This document shows, piece by piece, positions 25,663 to 33,849 of a stretch of 64,000 bases of DNA. This DNA comes from Desulfoferrobacter suflitae (GTDB lineage: Bacteria > Desulfobacterota > Syntrophobacteria > Syntrophobacterales > Syntrophobacteraceae). The position numbers were made by a program, and so were the translations under genes. The DNA lies in NCBI RefSeq assembly GCF_022603395.1, contig NZ_JAIBKA010000006.1, positions 62,001 through 126,000 on the forward strand. The letters run 5' to 3'. Under the pieces are notes generated by a model that worked only from the letters and a program-made list of their open reading frames with translations, made no database searches and was not told the origin of the DNA. Numbering within the stretch: position 1 is the stretch's first letter; each line of letters starts with the position of its first letter.

Positions 25663-28059
25663 CTATTTTACCTTCTTCTGCTGGTCCAGAACATTGCGGA
25701 CCACCTCAGCCAGCTGAATGCGACTCAGGGGCTTGACGGCGAATGCTTTGATACCGAAATGTTTCACCCGCTCCTCAGTCAAATTTTCATTATAGCCGGT
25801 ACAAAGGATGATCGGGAGGTCCGGCCGGATTTTGAGGATTTCCTGGGAAAGCTCCGTGCCGGACATGTGCGGCATGGTATAGTCCATTATACAGAGTTCG
25901 AATTGATGCGGGTTCGAGAGGAACACCTCGAGGGCGTCCAGCGGGCTGGTCACGGCCGTCACCCTGTAGCCGAGACGCTCCAGTATCAGGCGGCCCAAAC
26001 TGGTCACCATCGGCTCGTCGTCCACAAAGAGAATGTGCTCCACACCCGTCGGGATTTTCGGGATCGTTTTTGCCTGCATCGTCAAGGTGTTCGCAATGCG
26101 AGGAATATAAACATCAAATGTGGTCCCCTCCCCCACCCTGCTGTGGACGGCAATCGCCCCTTCATGGCGCTTGACAATGCCATTCACGACGGCGAGTCCC
26201 AGTCCACTGCCCTTACACGCCTCCTTTGTGGTGAAGTAGGGGTCGAAGATGCGCGGAATGATGTTGGGATCGATGCCGCAGCCGCTATCGGCCACCCTGA
26301 GTTTCAAGTAGGGGCCGGGCTGAAGATCGAGGAAGGGGGGTGACATCAGATCGGCCTCGTCCAGGTAAGTCCGCTCGAGGCAAACTTCGAGTACTCCCCG
26401 ACCGCCCAGTGCGTGAGCGGCATTGGTACATAAATTGATCAGCACCTGATGGATCTGAGTGGGATCGATCATTGCCATACCCTGTTGGATGTTCTGTCTG
26501 ATTTCGATCAGGGTTGGAAGTGATGCGCGCAGCAGTTTTAGCGCTTCTCGCACGATCACACTCACGTCTAGCGGAACCCTGTGCTGCTGCTCGCCAGGAC
26601 GGCTGAAGGCCAGGATCTGTTTGACCAGATCGCCGGCTCTGTGGGCCGCCTTGAGAATCTGCTCAACATCGCGGCGGACGGAGCCCTGATCGGAAACATC
26701 CTCGATTGCCATTTCCGCATAGCCAATGATGGGTGCAAGTATGTTATTGAAATCGTGCGCAATCCCCCCTGCCAGAGTGCCGATGGCTTCGAGCTTTTGG
26801 GCCCTGCGCAGCTGGGCTTCCAACTCCTCCTTTTCTTTCTCCGTCTTCTTTCGCTCTGAGATATCCCGAATGTGGGAGAATATCACGAGCTTTCCATCCA
26901 ATTCAAAAATGTGCGCGGAGATCTCCACCTCAATTCGCTCGCCGGTTTTGCTCAGATGCACCCCTTCCCAATGAAACTGCCGTTTTTCCATGAGCTTTTC
27001 CATAATGAGCGGAATTCTCTCGATGGTCTCCGGAGCATCGATATCGAGCGGAGTCATCCGCAACAGCTCCTCTCGAGTGTAGCCCAACCTTTCACAAGCC
27101 GAGTCATTGACTTCTATAAACCTTCCCGGCATGCCACCCCTGGTGGGTCCTTCGTGTATAAACAACGAATCCCTGACGCTGTTAAACAATATGCGGTAGC
27201 GTCTCTCGCTGTCTGCCAGTGCCTTCTGGACCTTCTCCAGCTCGCTGATGTCTCTTCCCACGGACTGAAATTCCAGGATCTCGCCGCACTCGCTGAACAC
27301 AGCTCGGTTGCTCCATTGCTGCCAGCGGATCTCTCCTGTACCGTCCACGATTGGAAGCTCAATCATGCCGACGGGACTGGCAACGCTGAAACACGCAAGA
27401 TACGCTTTCAATTTGGCTCGTTCCCCTGCCGGCACACGCGACCAGAACTTCTGACCGATCAGATCCTCCGGTCTTTTTCCATGGCATGTGCCATAGGCCC
27501 GGTTGACAAACGTGAGAGTCCCGTCGGGAAGAAAGCGCACAACCAGGTCCGCCTGATCCTCCACCATGGCACGGTATTTTAGCTCATTTTGGAGCCGCAC
27601 ACTGATTTCATCCGGTTCGGCACTGCTCCCGCACAACTTGCACCTCAATGGATCCCGCTGCCTGCACAAAATGTCCTCGGCTTTTTTCAGGCGCAGCATT
27701 GTTTTAATCTGAGCAGCCAGTGCGAATTCGTTGATGGGCTTGGTCACGCACGCGTCGGCACCCGCTTCGAAAAAATCGACCAACCCCCGGGAATCGGCTG
27801 CAACGTCGGCGAGCACAACGATCGGAATACGACATGTCGCATCCTGCCCCTTGAGCTTCCTGCAGACGTCGCAGCCGTCCATCGCTGACGGCATAACGTC
27901 GAGCAGGACAACATCGGGCAGCTCTGTTTCAGCCAGGTTGATACCGTCCGCAGCGGATCGGGCGGTCATCACCGCACAGTCGAACAGGCGCCGCTCCAGT
28001 AATGCCCGGATCACGGGAAGAATGGCTTCTTCGGCATCAATCGCAAGAACTTTGGACAT
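25663..28059 (-). CDS. Hybrid sensor histidine kinase: REC-PAS-PAS-HisKA-HATPase-REC
   Basis: 798 residues, cytosolic (no membrane span). REC1 about 1-120 has LLDVMPSAMDG. A short Cys-rich link (CRQRDPLRCKLCG) follows, then PAS1 (about 165-280) and PAS2 (about 290-405). HisKA has GGIAHDFNNILAPIIGY with His near residue 434, and the ATPase has INLCTNAAHALGG (N box), DSGCGIDPNI and GSGLGLAVVNGIV. REC2 about 675-795 has FVDDEPMVTSLG, IMDYTMPHMSG and Lys. It shares an operon with the AI-2E permease. The stimulus is unknown; the CxxC link may bind metal. Confidence 0.9.
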   Translation of the reverse strand: MSKVLAIDAEEAILPVIRALLERRLFDCAVMTARSAADGINLAETELPDVVLLDVMPSAMDGCDVCRKLKGQDATCRIPIVVLADVAADSRGLVDFFEAGADACVTKPINEFALAAQIKTMLRLKKAEDILCRQRDPLRCKLCGSSAEPDEISVRLQNELKYRAMVEDQADLVVRFLPDGTLTFVNRAYGTCHGKRPEDLIGQKFWSRVPAGERAKLKAYLACFSVASPVGMIELPIVDGTGEIRWQQWSNRAVFSECGEILEFQSVGRDISELEKVQKALADSERRYRILFNSVRDSLFIHEGPTRGGMPGRFIEVNDSACERLGYTREELLRMTPLDIDAPETIERIPLIMEKLMEKRQFHWEGVHLSKTGERIEVEISAHIFELDGKLVIFSHIRDISERKKTEKEKEELEAQLRRAQKLEAIGTLAGGIAHDFNNILAPIIGYAEMAIEDVSDQGSVRRDVEQILKAAHRAGDLVKQILAFSRPGEQQHRVPLDVSVIVREALKLLRASLPTLIEIRQNIQQGMAMIDPTQIHQVLINLCTNAAHALGGRGVLEVCLERTYLDEADLMSPPFLDLQPGPYLKLRVADSGCGIDPNIIPRIFDPYFTTKEACKGSGLGLAVVNGIVKRHEGAIAVHSRVGEGTTFDVYIPRIANTLTMQAKTIPKIPTGVEHILFVDDEPMVTSLGRLILERLGYRVTAVTSPLDALEVFLSNPHQFELCIMDYTMPHMSGTELSQEILKIRPDLPIILCTGYNENLTEERVKHFGIKAFAVKPLSRIQLAEVVRNVLDQQKKVK

Positions 28060-28910
28060 GATGTCTCCCCTCCAATTTGGTGGGCCGATGCCCCAATCTC
28101 TCCATCAAATCTTCAGGATCCAGTGGCCTTGAAACACAATTGCCATATCTGCAATTGCCAATTTTTGCGCGACCTCTTGCTACGGCAGAGGCGGGGGAGT
28201 GAATCCTCACGAGGCGTAATCGAGCTCCGGATTGATCCCAAACCGACGCCTCACCTGAGAGTTATTGACCAGGCGGGTACTAGTGCCGCAGGACCAGATC
28301 GGGTTTGTTAGCTACCCCTGCGGGAGAACGAGCCTGCAGACGCAAACCCGTGGGTGCCTTCTCAGTACATCCGGCCATGAGCAGCGCAGCAGCTGTGCGT
28401 CCGTTAATCTTGATATCATCCCCGGTCGGCACATGATGCATTCAGCCGCGCTTCGCCCTTTCAGACGGTTTGAAGTGGTTGGCCCGTGTGCACCCATGGG
28501 TGCAGCCCAAGGCTTTCGAGCCCGGTTCTGAAAGGATAGCTTGGTCATATGCTATAGCCTTTTGTCAAACAATTCCAGTGAAATCCGCAGGGTTCCGGCA
28601 GATCGCCCGGCACCTCGGAACCCTCCACGCATGCAATTGATGCGTGCCCGCCATAGCGGTCAGAATTCCGCCGGCATTTCCGCACCCCCCTCACCTGAAT
28701 TCCACATTTTCTCAGGAATCATACCGGCAGAAGTGTCACTTGGAATAATGCTTGCTTATTAGACAGGTCTCGGGAGAGAGATTGTCGAATTGCCGCTGAC
28801 AGCTGTACCGGGTGTGACGGTTCGATTGCTCCTGCGCGAACGACATTCTAATGTTTTCCGGGGATACCATCACGTCGACAAGAACATTTCGCAGCATAAG
28901 AGTATAGTCC
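28060..28910. other. Long intergenic region between divergent kinase and HDOD genes
   Basis: About 850 nt without a convincing gene; the reading frames present are under 90 codons and have no homology that I recognise. Structure seen: a 16-bp perfect palindrome TGCACCCATGGGTGCA (28489-28504), and an inverted repeat CACGCAT (28626-28632) / ATGCGTG (28640-28646). CGGGTTTG and CAAACCCG lie about 40 nt apart near 28299-28350, and a sigma-54 element lies at 28740. The palindromes could be operators or small-RNA folds. Confidence 0.5.
28740..28756 (+). promoter_or_regulatory. Sigma-54-type promoter upstream of HDOD gene
   Basis: TTGGAATAATGCTTGCT: invariant GG (28742-28743) and GC (28754-28755) are separated by exactly 10 nt, and the -12 box TTGCT is perfect. 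The expected start is near 28767, giving a leader of about 145 nt to the ATG at 28911. Confidence 0.55.
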
Positions 28911-29756
28911 ATGAACCAGAGCTCTGTATTCACAAAAATCATTCAGACCACGGGTGACCTGCCGAGCCTTCCCCCGATCGCCAATCTGGTCCTGGAGAAG
29001 CTTTCCGATCCGGAAGTGACCGCAAAGCAACTCCACGATATTATTTCCAAAGATCAGGCCCTCGCGGCAAGAATAATAAAGATTGCCAATTCAACCTTTT
29101 ACGGCTGTTCTCGAAGCATCAGCCGAATCAGTGATGCCGTTGTCATCATAGGCTACAAGACCCTGAGGTCCATGTTGATCACCACGGTCATGCAGGATAT
29201 GCTGAAAAACTTTGGATTACTTGAGAAATTGCTCTGGGAGCACTCCCTGGGATGCGCTTTCGGATCTCGAGTCATTGCCGTCGCGGTAAAATTTTCAAAA
29301 ACCGAAGAGGCGTTTCTGTCCGGTCTTCTGCATGATGTGGGCAAAGTCGTCCTCAACCAGAGAATTCCCGAACATATGCTGGTTATCACCAAACAGGTGT
29401 TCAATAATGGGGAATTGCGAGCGCTCGATCTGGAACGACGGGAGCTGGGTTTTACCCATGCCCAGGTAGGTCAGTTGATCGGGCGCAAGTGGAATTTCGC
29501 AGAGGAAATCGAGGAAGCCATTGGCTGTCATCACGAACCCCAATCGGCTGTCATTCTCCCGCCTCTTTCGCACATTGTCAATTTGGCCAACGGTTTCTGT
29601 CACAAGCTGCAAATCGGCCCGACCCGCTCTCCCGACCTCGATCTCATGAGACTGGATGCGGTGAGCTTTCTGGGATTGAACAGAGCCGACATTGATGAGC
29701 TGCTGGAGACAACTCGCTCTGCCTTCCAATCGCAGAAGAGCGATTTCTCCTTCTGA
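28911..29756 (+). CDS. HDOD domain signalling protein
   Basis: 281 residues. An HDOD domain covers nearly the whole protein (about 10-220): TTGDLPSLPPIANLVLEKLSDPE, IISKDQALAARIIKIANSTFYG, and GLLHDVGKVVLNQ with the relict HD. HDOD proteins are common in deltaproteobacterial motility and stress signalling; most lack hydrolase activity. It is followed by the FliK-like gene 63 nt downstream on the same strand and preceded by a sigma-54 promoter. Confidence 0.9.
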   Translation: MNQSSVFTKIIQTTGDLPSLPPIANLVLEKLSDPEVTAKQLHDIISKDQALAARIIKIANSTFYGCSRSISRISDAVVIIGYKTLRSMLITTVMQDMLKNFGLLEKLLWEHSLGCAFGSRVIAVAVKFSKTEEAFLSGLLHDVGKVVLNQRIPEHMLVITKQVFNNGELRALDLERRELGFTHAQVGQLIGRKWNFAEEIEEAIGCHHEPQSAVILPPLSHIVNLANGFCHKLQIGPTRSPDLDLMRLDAVSFLGLNRADIDELLETTRSAFQSQKSDFSF

Positions 29757-29819
29757 CGGCAGAATAAGCTTGCTTGGCCGGCTGTGTCGGATCTTCCCGT
29801 TTCGCCGGCAGGATTGACG

Positions 29820-31118
29820 ATGAATCCTTTCAAGATCGCTGGATTGCTTTCGCGTATTGTCAAGTGGGAGGGGTTTGATGGCAAATTCTTGTCCCTCAAG
29901 GCGGGAACAATCGTCGAGGCGCAGGTGCTCAATGTTTCCAAATCTTCAGGTGTCGCCCTGCGCCTGGGTGGCGCGGTAATCACAGCCAGCAGTAAAATTG
30001 ATCTCGAACCGGGTGCCTCGGCTTATTTCAAAGTTTTGCCGGGAGCACCGCAGGACTCGCCTCAGGATGTCAAGCTGCAATTCATTGGTTACGTCGACCG
30101 GCCCACGTCGGAGTTGAAGCAGTTCAGTGGCGGTCAACTGATTGATCGAGCTGCACGGCTGGCGACGGATGCAGAGCAGTGGCAAAAGAATTCCGCAGAT
30201 CTCATGAGACACCTGTTGAAGGCGCTGCCCGCGGACATAAAAACCATTGCCGCTGACGAACGCACTCAATTGATGCATATTCTGAAATCGGGCATCAGGC
30301 TCTCAGGCCGGAGTATGCCGGAAAAGATCGGTTACCTTCTACACCACCTGGAGAGCAAGGCGCAGGGAAATCCGGCCACCAGCAAACCCCTGAACGATTT
30401 GCTGGTGCACATACACCAGCTTTCCCCTGCAAACCTCAAGCAGGCGGTTGAAAACAGCGGCGTTATCTACGAAGCCAAGCTGCATTCCGCTCTGCGCGCA
30501 CGGACTGCAGGGCACGGCGAGGAGCACGGGCAAACCGGCTCGACATTGCAGAAAGACGTCAAGGCGGCACTCTCAGAGCTCAGGACATTGCTTCAAAATG
30601 ACAATTTTGCCAAGCTTGCCGGCCGAATGAGCCATGATCACGCCGAGGCCTCATCCAGTGCGCATGCACCACCTGCCGGCAAAGAGGCGCTGGCTGCGGT
30701 TGAAGCCATGTTGCGCGACATTGAAGCCTTTCAACTCCTGTCAAAGCTGACCGATTCCTTTTATACCTACTTGCCGATTGCCTGGGATGCGTTGAAATAT
30801 GGCGAGCTTGCGTTCAGGAAGGCAGCGCGAACAGGGGTTGAAGATGCATTCTACTGCCTGGTGAACCTTGATCTGGAGCGTTTCGGCGGTGTGACGATCA
30901 CAGTGTTGATGCAGCAGAAGGAATTCTTCGTGTCATTCAAGACAGGGAATTCACGGCTGCAGGCTTTGATCGCAAACCACCTGGATGATCTTCGCCAACT
31001 GTTTGAAGAAAACGACATCAAGCTCAAATCGGTGAACGTGCTGAAATCGAATGACAGGTGCCTGACACCTCTCGAACAGCTCGATGATTTGGACACCATT
31101 ATCAACATCAAAGTGTAG
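29820..31118 (+). CDS. FliK-like flagellar hook-length control protein
   Basis: 432 residues. The C-terminal part (about 300-410) has the FliK C-terminal domain pattern: DAFYCLVNLDLERFGGVTITV, FFVSFKTGNSRLQALIANHLDDLRQLFEENDIKLKSVNV. The N-terminal half has a beta-rich segment at about 20-95 and a helical middle. FliK measures the hook and switches FlhB specificity. Pairing with the small FlhB-C-like gene 62 nt downstream supports this. ATG at 29820 is preferred (AGGA 6 nt upstream) over GTG at 29784. It may be a FliK paralogue, as the main fliK is usually beside flgD/flgE. Confidence 0.75.
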   Translation: MNPFKIAGLLSRIVKWEGFDGKFLSLKAGTIVEAQVLNVSKSSGVALRLGGAVITASSKIDLEPGASAYFKVLPGAPQDSPQDVKLQFIGYVDRPTSELKQFSGGQLIDRAARLATDAEQWQKNSADLMRHLLKALPADIKTIAADERTQLMHILKSGIRLSGRSMPEKIGYLLHHLESKAQGNPATSKPLNDLLVHIHQLSPANLKQAVENSGVIYEAKLHSALRARTAGHGEEHGQTGSTLQKDVKAALSELRTLLQNDNFAKLAGRMSHDHAEASSSAHAPPAGKEALAAVEAMLRDIEAFQLLSKLTDSFYTYLPIAWDALKYGELAFRKAARTGVEDAFYCLVNLDLERFGGVTITVLMQQKEFFVSFKTGNSRLQALIANHLDDLRQLFEENDIKLKSVNVLKSNDRCLTPLEQLDDLDTIINIKV

Positions 31119-31179
31119 CAAAAGGCAGGATGGCAGGCTGCCGGCAAATCCACTTTTTGACAGCTCAGGGGAACGGACG

Positions 31180-31446
31180 ATGCACGGCCAACGAAAGAAA
31201 GCAGTAGCGCTCAAATACCAACACGGTCAGGACAATGCTCCCAAGGTTGTGGCCAAAGGAGGCGGAATCGTCGCAGAAAAGATCATCGAACTCGCCCGGC
31301 AGCATAATGTGCACATCACCAGGGATCAGCACCTGGTCGAAGTGCTTGCCACTCTCGAGGTCTATCGCGAGATTCCAGTGGAACTCTATAAGGCGGTGGC
31401 CCAGATTCTCATTTTCGTCTACAAAATGGCGCAAAAGAAGGAATGA
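31180..31446 (+). CDS. FlhB C-terminal-domain-like protein (FhlX/EscU-like)
   Basis: 88 residues, homologous to the cytoplasmic C-terminal domain of the export gate protein FlhB, without the membrane part. Marks are KKAVALKYQHGQDNAPKVVAKGGGIVAEKIIELARQHNV, then LATLEVYREIPVELYKAVAQILIFVYKM. In FlhB this domain self-cleaves at Asn-Pro-Thr-His. Here the corresponding place reads DNAPKVV, so no NPTH site exists. Stand-alone versions can replace the lost FlhB C-terminal half in some bacteria. Located directly behind the FliK-like gene. Confidence 0.88.
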   Translation: MHGQRKKAVALKYQHGQDNAPKVVAKGGGIVAEKIIELARQHNVHITRDQHLVEVLATLEVYREIPVELYKAVAQILIFVYKMAQKKE

Positions 31447-31493
31447 CCCTGCGTTCAACCGGGCGCACGCCACTGCGAAGCAGCACCCTCGTT

Positions 31494-31530
31494 GAGCGCC
31501 GGAGCAACGAGCGTCATTTAGTTGGCGCTC
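31494..31530. terminator. Inverted repeat between convergent flhB-C-like and zorC-like genes
   Basis: GAGCGCC (31494-31500) pairs with GGCGCTC (31524-31530) across a 23-nt loop. No T tract on either side, so termination is only a possibility from its position. Confidence 0.3.
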
Positions 31531-31581
31531 CGGATCGAAACAATATTGACGCCTGGGTGGATAAAAGCCGGGCGGGGCAGA

Positions 31582-33036
31582 CTATACTCCCAGGTGGTGG
31601 CGCATCCACCACGCCAGCAAAGACTCCCGCAGTTCCCCCCGCGACAGCTTGCCCTCCCGCCTGTGCTTGATGACGTTTTCACCTCGCCGTTGCAGCAAGG
31701 GCTCCATCTGCAGCAGCCTGCGCAGGTCGATGGACTTCACCTGCCCCGGTGTACCCCCTGACACCGCCGGATTATCCAGTCTACAGGCCCAAAACAGGGA
31801 TTCACCGACGACGGCTTCAATCAAAAAATAGTTTTTGACCGTCAAAACCAGGACCGAGTCTTTGTTTTGAGCACCACTCAGCACAATGAAATGAGTACGC
31901 AGGTAAGAACTCAGCCGGGGATTACATTTGGCTTTCTCGTAGAACTGGTCGGAACAGAAAATCGTCACGGCGGAGATGTGGCGAATCTGTTTGAGCCACC
32001 AGGACGCTTTGGCAGGGTCGGGATTGATGTGTTCGAAAAAATACTGGATGAGCCAGGCAATGATCAGTTTGCCAACTTTTCGCCGCGCCCGGTCGAAGTC
32101 GTCTGCTTCCGCGCTTGTGGCTCCCGACCAGATGTCCCATTGGGATGGGTCCACAGGGTTGCCAACCAGATCGAGAGCAGCCGCCTGAACGGACTCATCG
32201 AGCGTCGGCGCGTCACAGCCATCGAGCGCCGGTATCATCATCGTCAGGCACTTTTTGCTGACCTCAATTTGTTGATGCATGCCAAGAAACTGGATGATAT
32301 CGGGAAAGCCTTGCTCGCATTCTCCCTCCTGCACAATGAGACGGGTGTACGCGATTGCGACCTCTGAAAAATACTCGTAGGTGGCGACATGGTCGGGCAA
32401 CTGGAGGTATTCCCAAACCAGCGCCAAACCAAAGCCGGATTGCCAGAGATCTCTACTGAGAGCGGCCGGCCCATCCCGGCGTGTGTAATACTTGGCATAT
32501 CGCCTGATGTTGTCGAGACAAATGCGTCTGGCCGAATAATCGCTCGCTTTCTTTGCAATGAAGTCGCTGAGAACCTGCCGGCTGTCACGGTCCAAACCGA
32601 CCCATCTTTTCAATAGCAGGTCGAACAAACCCAGCAGCATTCCATAATGGAAGCGCTGCTCGATGATAGCCAGAGCCAGGTCCAGAAAAGGGACTGCATG
32701 GTCGTTTCTGCTGCGGCCGGAGGATGGCGCATCCAAGGACCAGGCAAGCTGGTGCACCTGCCTGATGCTCTTGAAATGCTCGCTCACTGCCGCCATCCCC
32801 GCGGGAGCCAGCTGATGGAAGCGCGCATTCACCTGCGAACAGGCGCGCTGCTTCGAGTAGATCGAGTGGCGCCAGGAGACTTCCCGGATGACCCTTTGGG
32901 CATGGCGCATGAGTTGCCGACCGGTCCCGTAAAGCAGTTGTTTTTCGCCGGGTGATCCCGAATGATCGTAGCCGGGCAGGCGGCTGAGGGCCTCGAGCCG
33001 TTCCGGGGTGGTTGTGAATAACGTCTGCAGGTCCAT
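31582..33036 (-). CDS. zorC: ZorC-like EH-signature protein
   Basis: 484 residues, soluble, largely helical. The last 150 residues fit the EH-signature (ZorC) pattern as I know it: KASWWLKQIRHISAVTIFCSD, then HFIVLSGAQNKDSVLVLTVKNYF, then LIEAVVGESLFWACRL (the conserved Glu within a beta strand), then GENVIKHRREGK with the His. ZorC binds DNA and works with ZorAB in type I Zorya. The gene directly follows zorB (13 nt). ATG 33036 is used; a TTG six nt upstream is possible. The usual next gene, zorD (Snf2 helicase with nuclease), is absent: a convergent flhB-C-like gene ends 135 nt away. Confidence 0.75.
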   Translation of the reverse strand: MDLQTLFTTTPERLEALSRLPGYDHSGSPGEKQLLYGTGRQLMRHAQRVIREVSWRHSIYSKQRACSQVNARFHQLAPAGMAAVSEHFKSIRQVHQLAWSLDAPSSGRSRNDHAVPFLDLALAIIEQRFHYGMLLGLFDLLLKRWVGLDRDSRQVLSDFIAKKASDYSARRICLDNIRRYAKYYTRRDGPAALSRDLWQSGFGLALVWEYLQLPDHVATYEYFSEVAIAYTRLIVQEGECEQGFPDIIQFLGMHQQIEVSKKCLTMMIPALDGCDAPTLDESVQAAALDLVGNPVDPSQWDIWSGATSAEADDFDRARRKVGKLIIAWLIQYFFEHINPDPAKASWWLKQIRHISAVTIFCSDQFYEKAKCNPRLSSYLRTHFIVLSGAQNKDSVLVLTVKNYFLIEAVVGESLFWACRLDNPAVSGGTPGQVKSIDLRRLLQMEPLLQRRGENVIKHRREGKLSRGELRESLLAWWMRHHLGV

Positions 33037-33048
33037 AGACAACTGGTA

Positions 33049-33807
33049 TTATTTGGCTGTTTTCAAAATTTCACCGATGCGCTTTTCGGCGTCGGTGCGC
33101 ACTCGAAACTCGACTCGCCTGGAAGCCTCCCTGTCCTCCAATCCATCAACCATGACCTGCCTGCTCGATGACAATCCATTGGCGGTTATCTTGCTGCGTG
33201 CCCACTCCTTCAGTGCGGGATCAGCGATGAGCGCCAACGAATATTGCAGCACACTTCTGGTTCTGTCCTGGGAGAGTCTCATGTTCCTTATGTAGGCGGT
33301 CTGCGCGTCCACATCCGTGCTCCACTCGCTGGAAGTATGCCCCTCTATGCGGATCTCTTCGATGGTAGCGCGATATCTGGGCTGTGCCAGCAGGGCGATG
33401 TACCTGGGGAAGAAACTATTGAGAATTTGTTTGAAAGTCTCCTTTATGCGTGTGTCCCCACGGCCGAAAAATACTTCCGGCTCCCGGAAGCGAATGGAAA
33501 GCGACTTTCTATCGATAACCGCCGACCAGGCATTGAGCTCCTCCCTAAACTCCCGGTTCAGGTCCTGATAGAGCTCATCCTGGAGCCGGCGATAGGTGTG
33601 AGCAATGAGCTGAATTTTTCTGGCGGTTTGCTCTTCCCGAACGGCCAGTTCCCTCTTCAGCTTCAGATCAGACTCCAACTGCAGCAAGGTGGCGGACATG
33701 AGCAGCGCAAAAATAAGCGTCAGTGCTGCCATCAGATCGCCCAAAGACAGGGAGAAGGGGTTGTCCCGGTGATGCGAGATGCTCAATGATCTGGATTTTT
33801 GTGACAT
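33049..33807 (-). CDS. zorB: ZorB-like OmpA/MotB-family membrane protein
   Basis: 252 residues. One membrane span at about 20-42 (SLGDLMAALTLIFALLMSA) with Asp24 at the position of the proton-carrying Asp of MotB/ZorB. A coiled-coil linker (45-95) and an OmpA-like peptidoglycan-binding domain (about 105-250) follow. The latter shows RIEGHTSSE, YIRNMRLSQDRTRSV and REASRRVEFRV. ATG 33807 gives the usual short cytosolic N-terminus; GTG 33828 is the alternative. Flagellar MotB is unlikely given the partner genes. It should form the ion-driven ZorA5B2 motor unit. Confidence 0.85.
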   Translation of the reverse strand: MSQKSRSLSISHHRDNPFSLSLGDLMAALTLIFALLMSATLLQLESDLKLKRELAVREEQTARKIQLIAHTYRRLQDELYQDLNREFREELNAWSAVIDRKSLSIRFREPEVFFGRGDTRIKETFKQILNSFFPRYIALLAQPRYRATIEEIRIEGHTSSEWSTDVDAQTAYIRNMRLSQDRTRSVLQYSLALIADPALKEWARSKITANGLSSSRQVMVDGLEDREASRRVEFRVRTDAEKRIGEILKTAK

Positions 33808-33849
33808 GCTACACGGAGACCCTCTCACGGCTGATGTTGCTCTGAAAAA

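Noticed and set aside
28290-28370. A GEMM-type c-di-GMP riboswitch
   Set aside because: A CAAACCC motif is present, but the paired helices and the conserved GGG..GCAAA and tetraloop-receptor parts could not be found.
28123-28762. Short genes in the long gap on both strands
   Set aside because: All are under 90 codons, lack ribosome sites and show no domain-like pattern.
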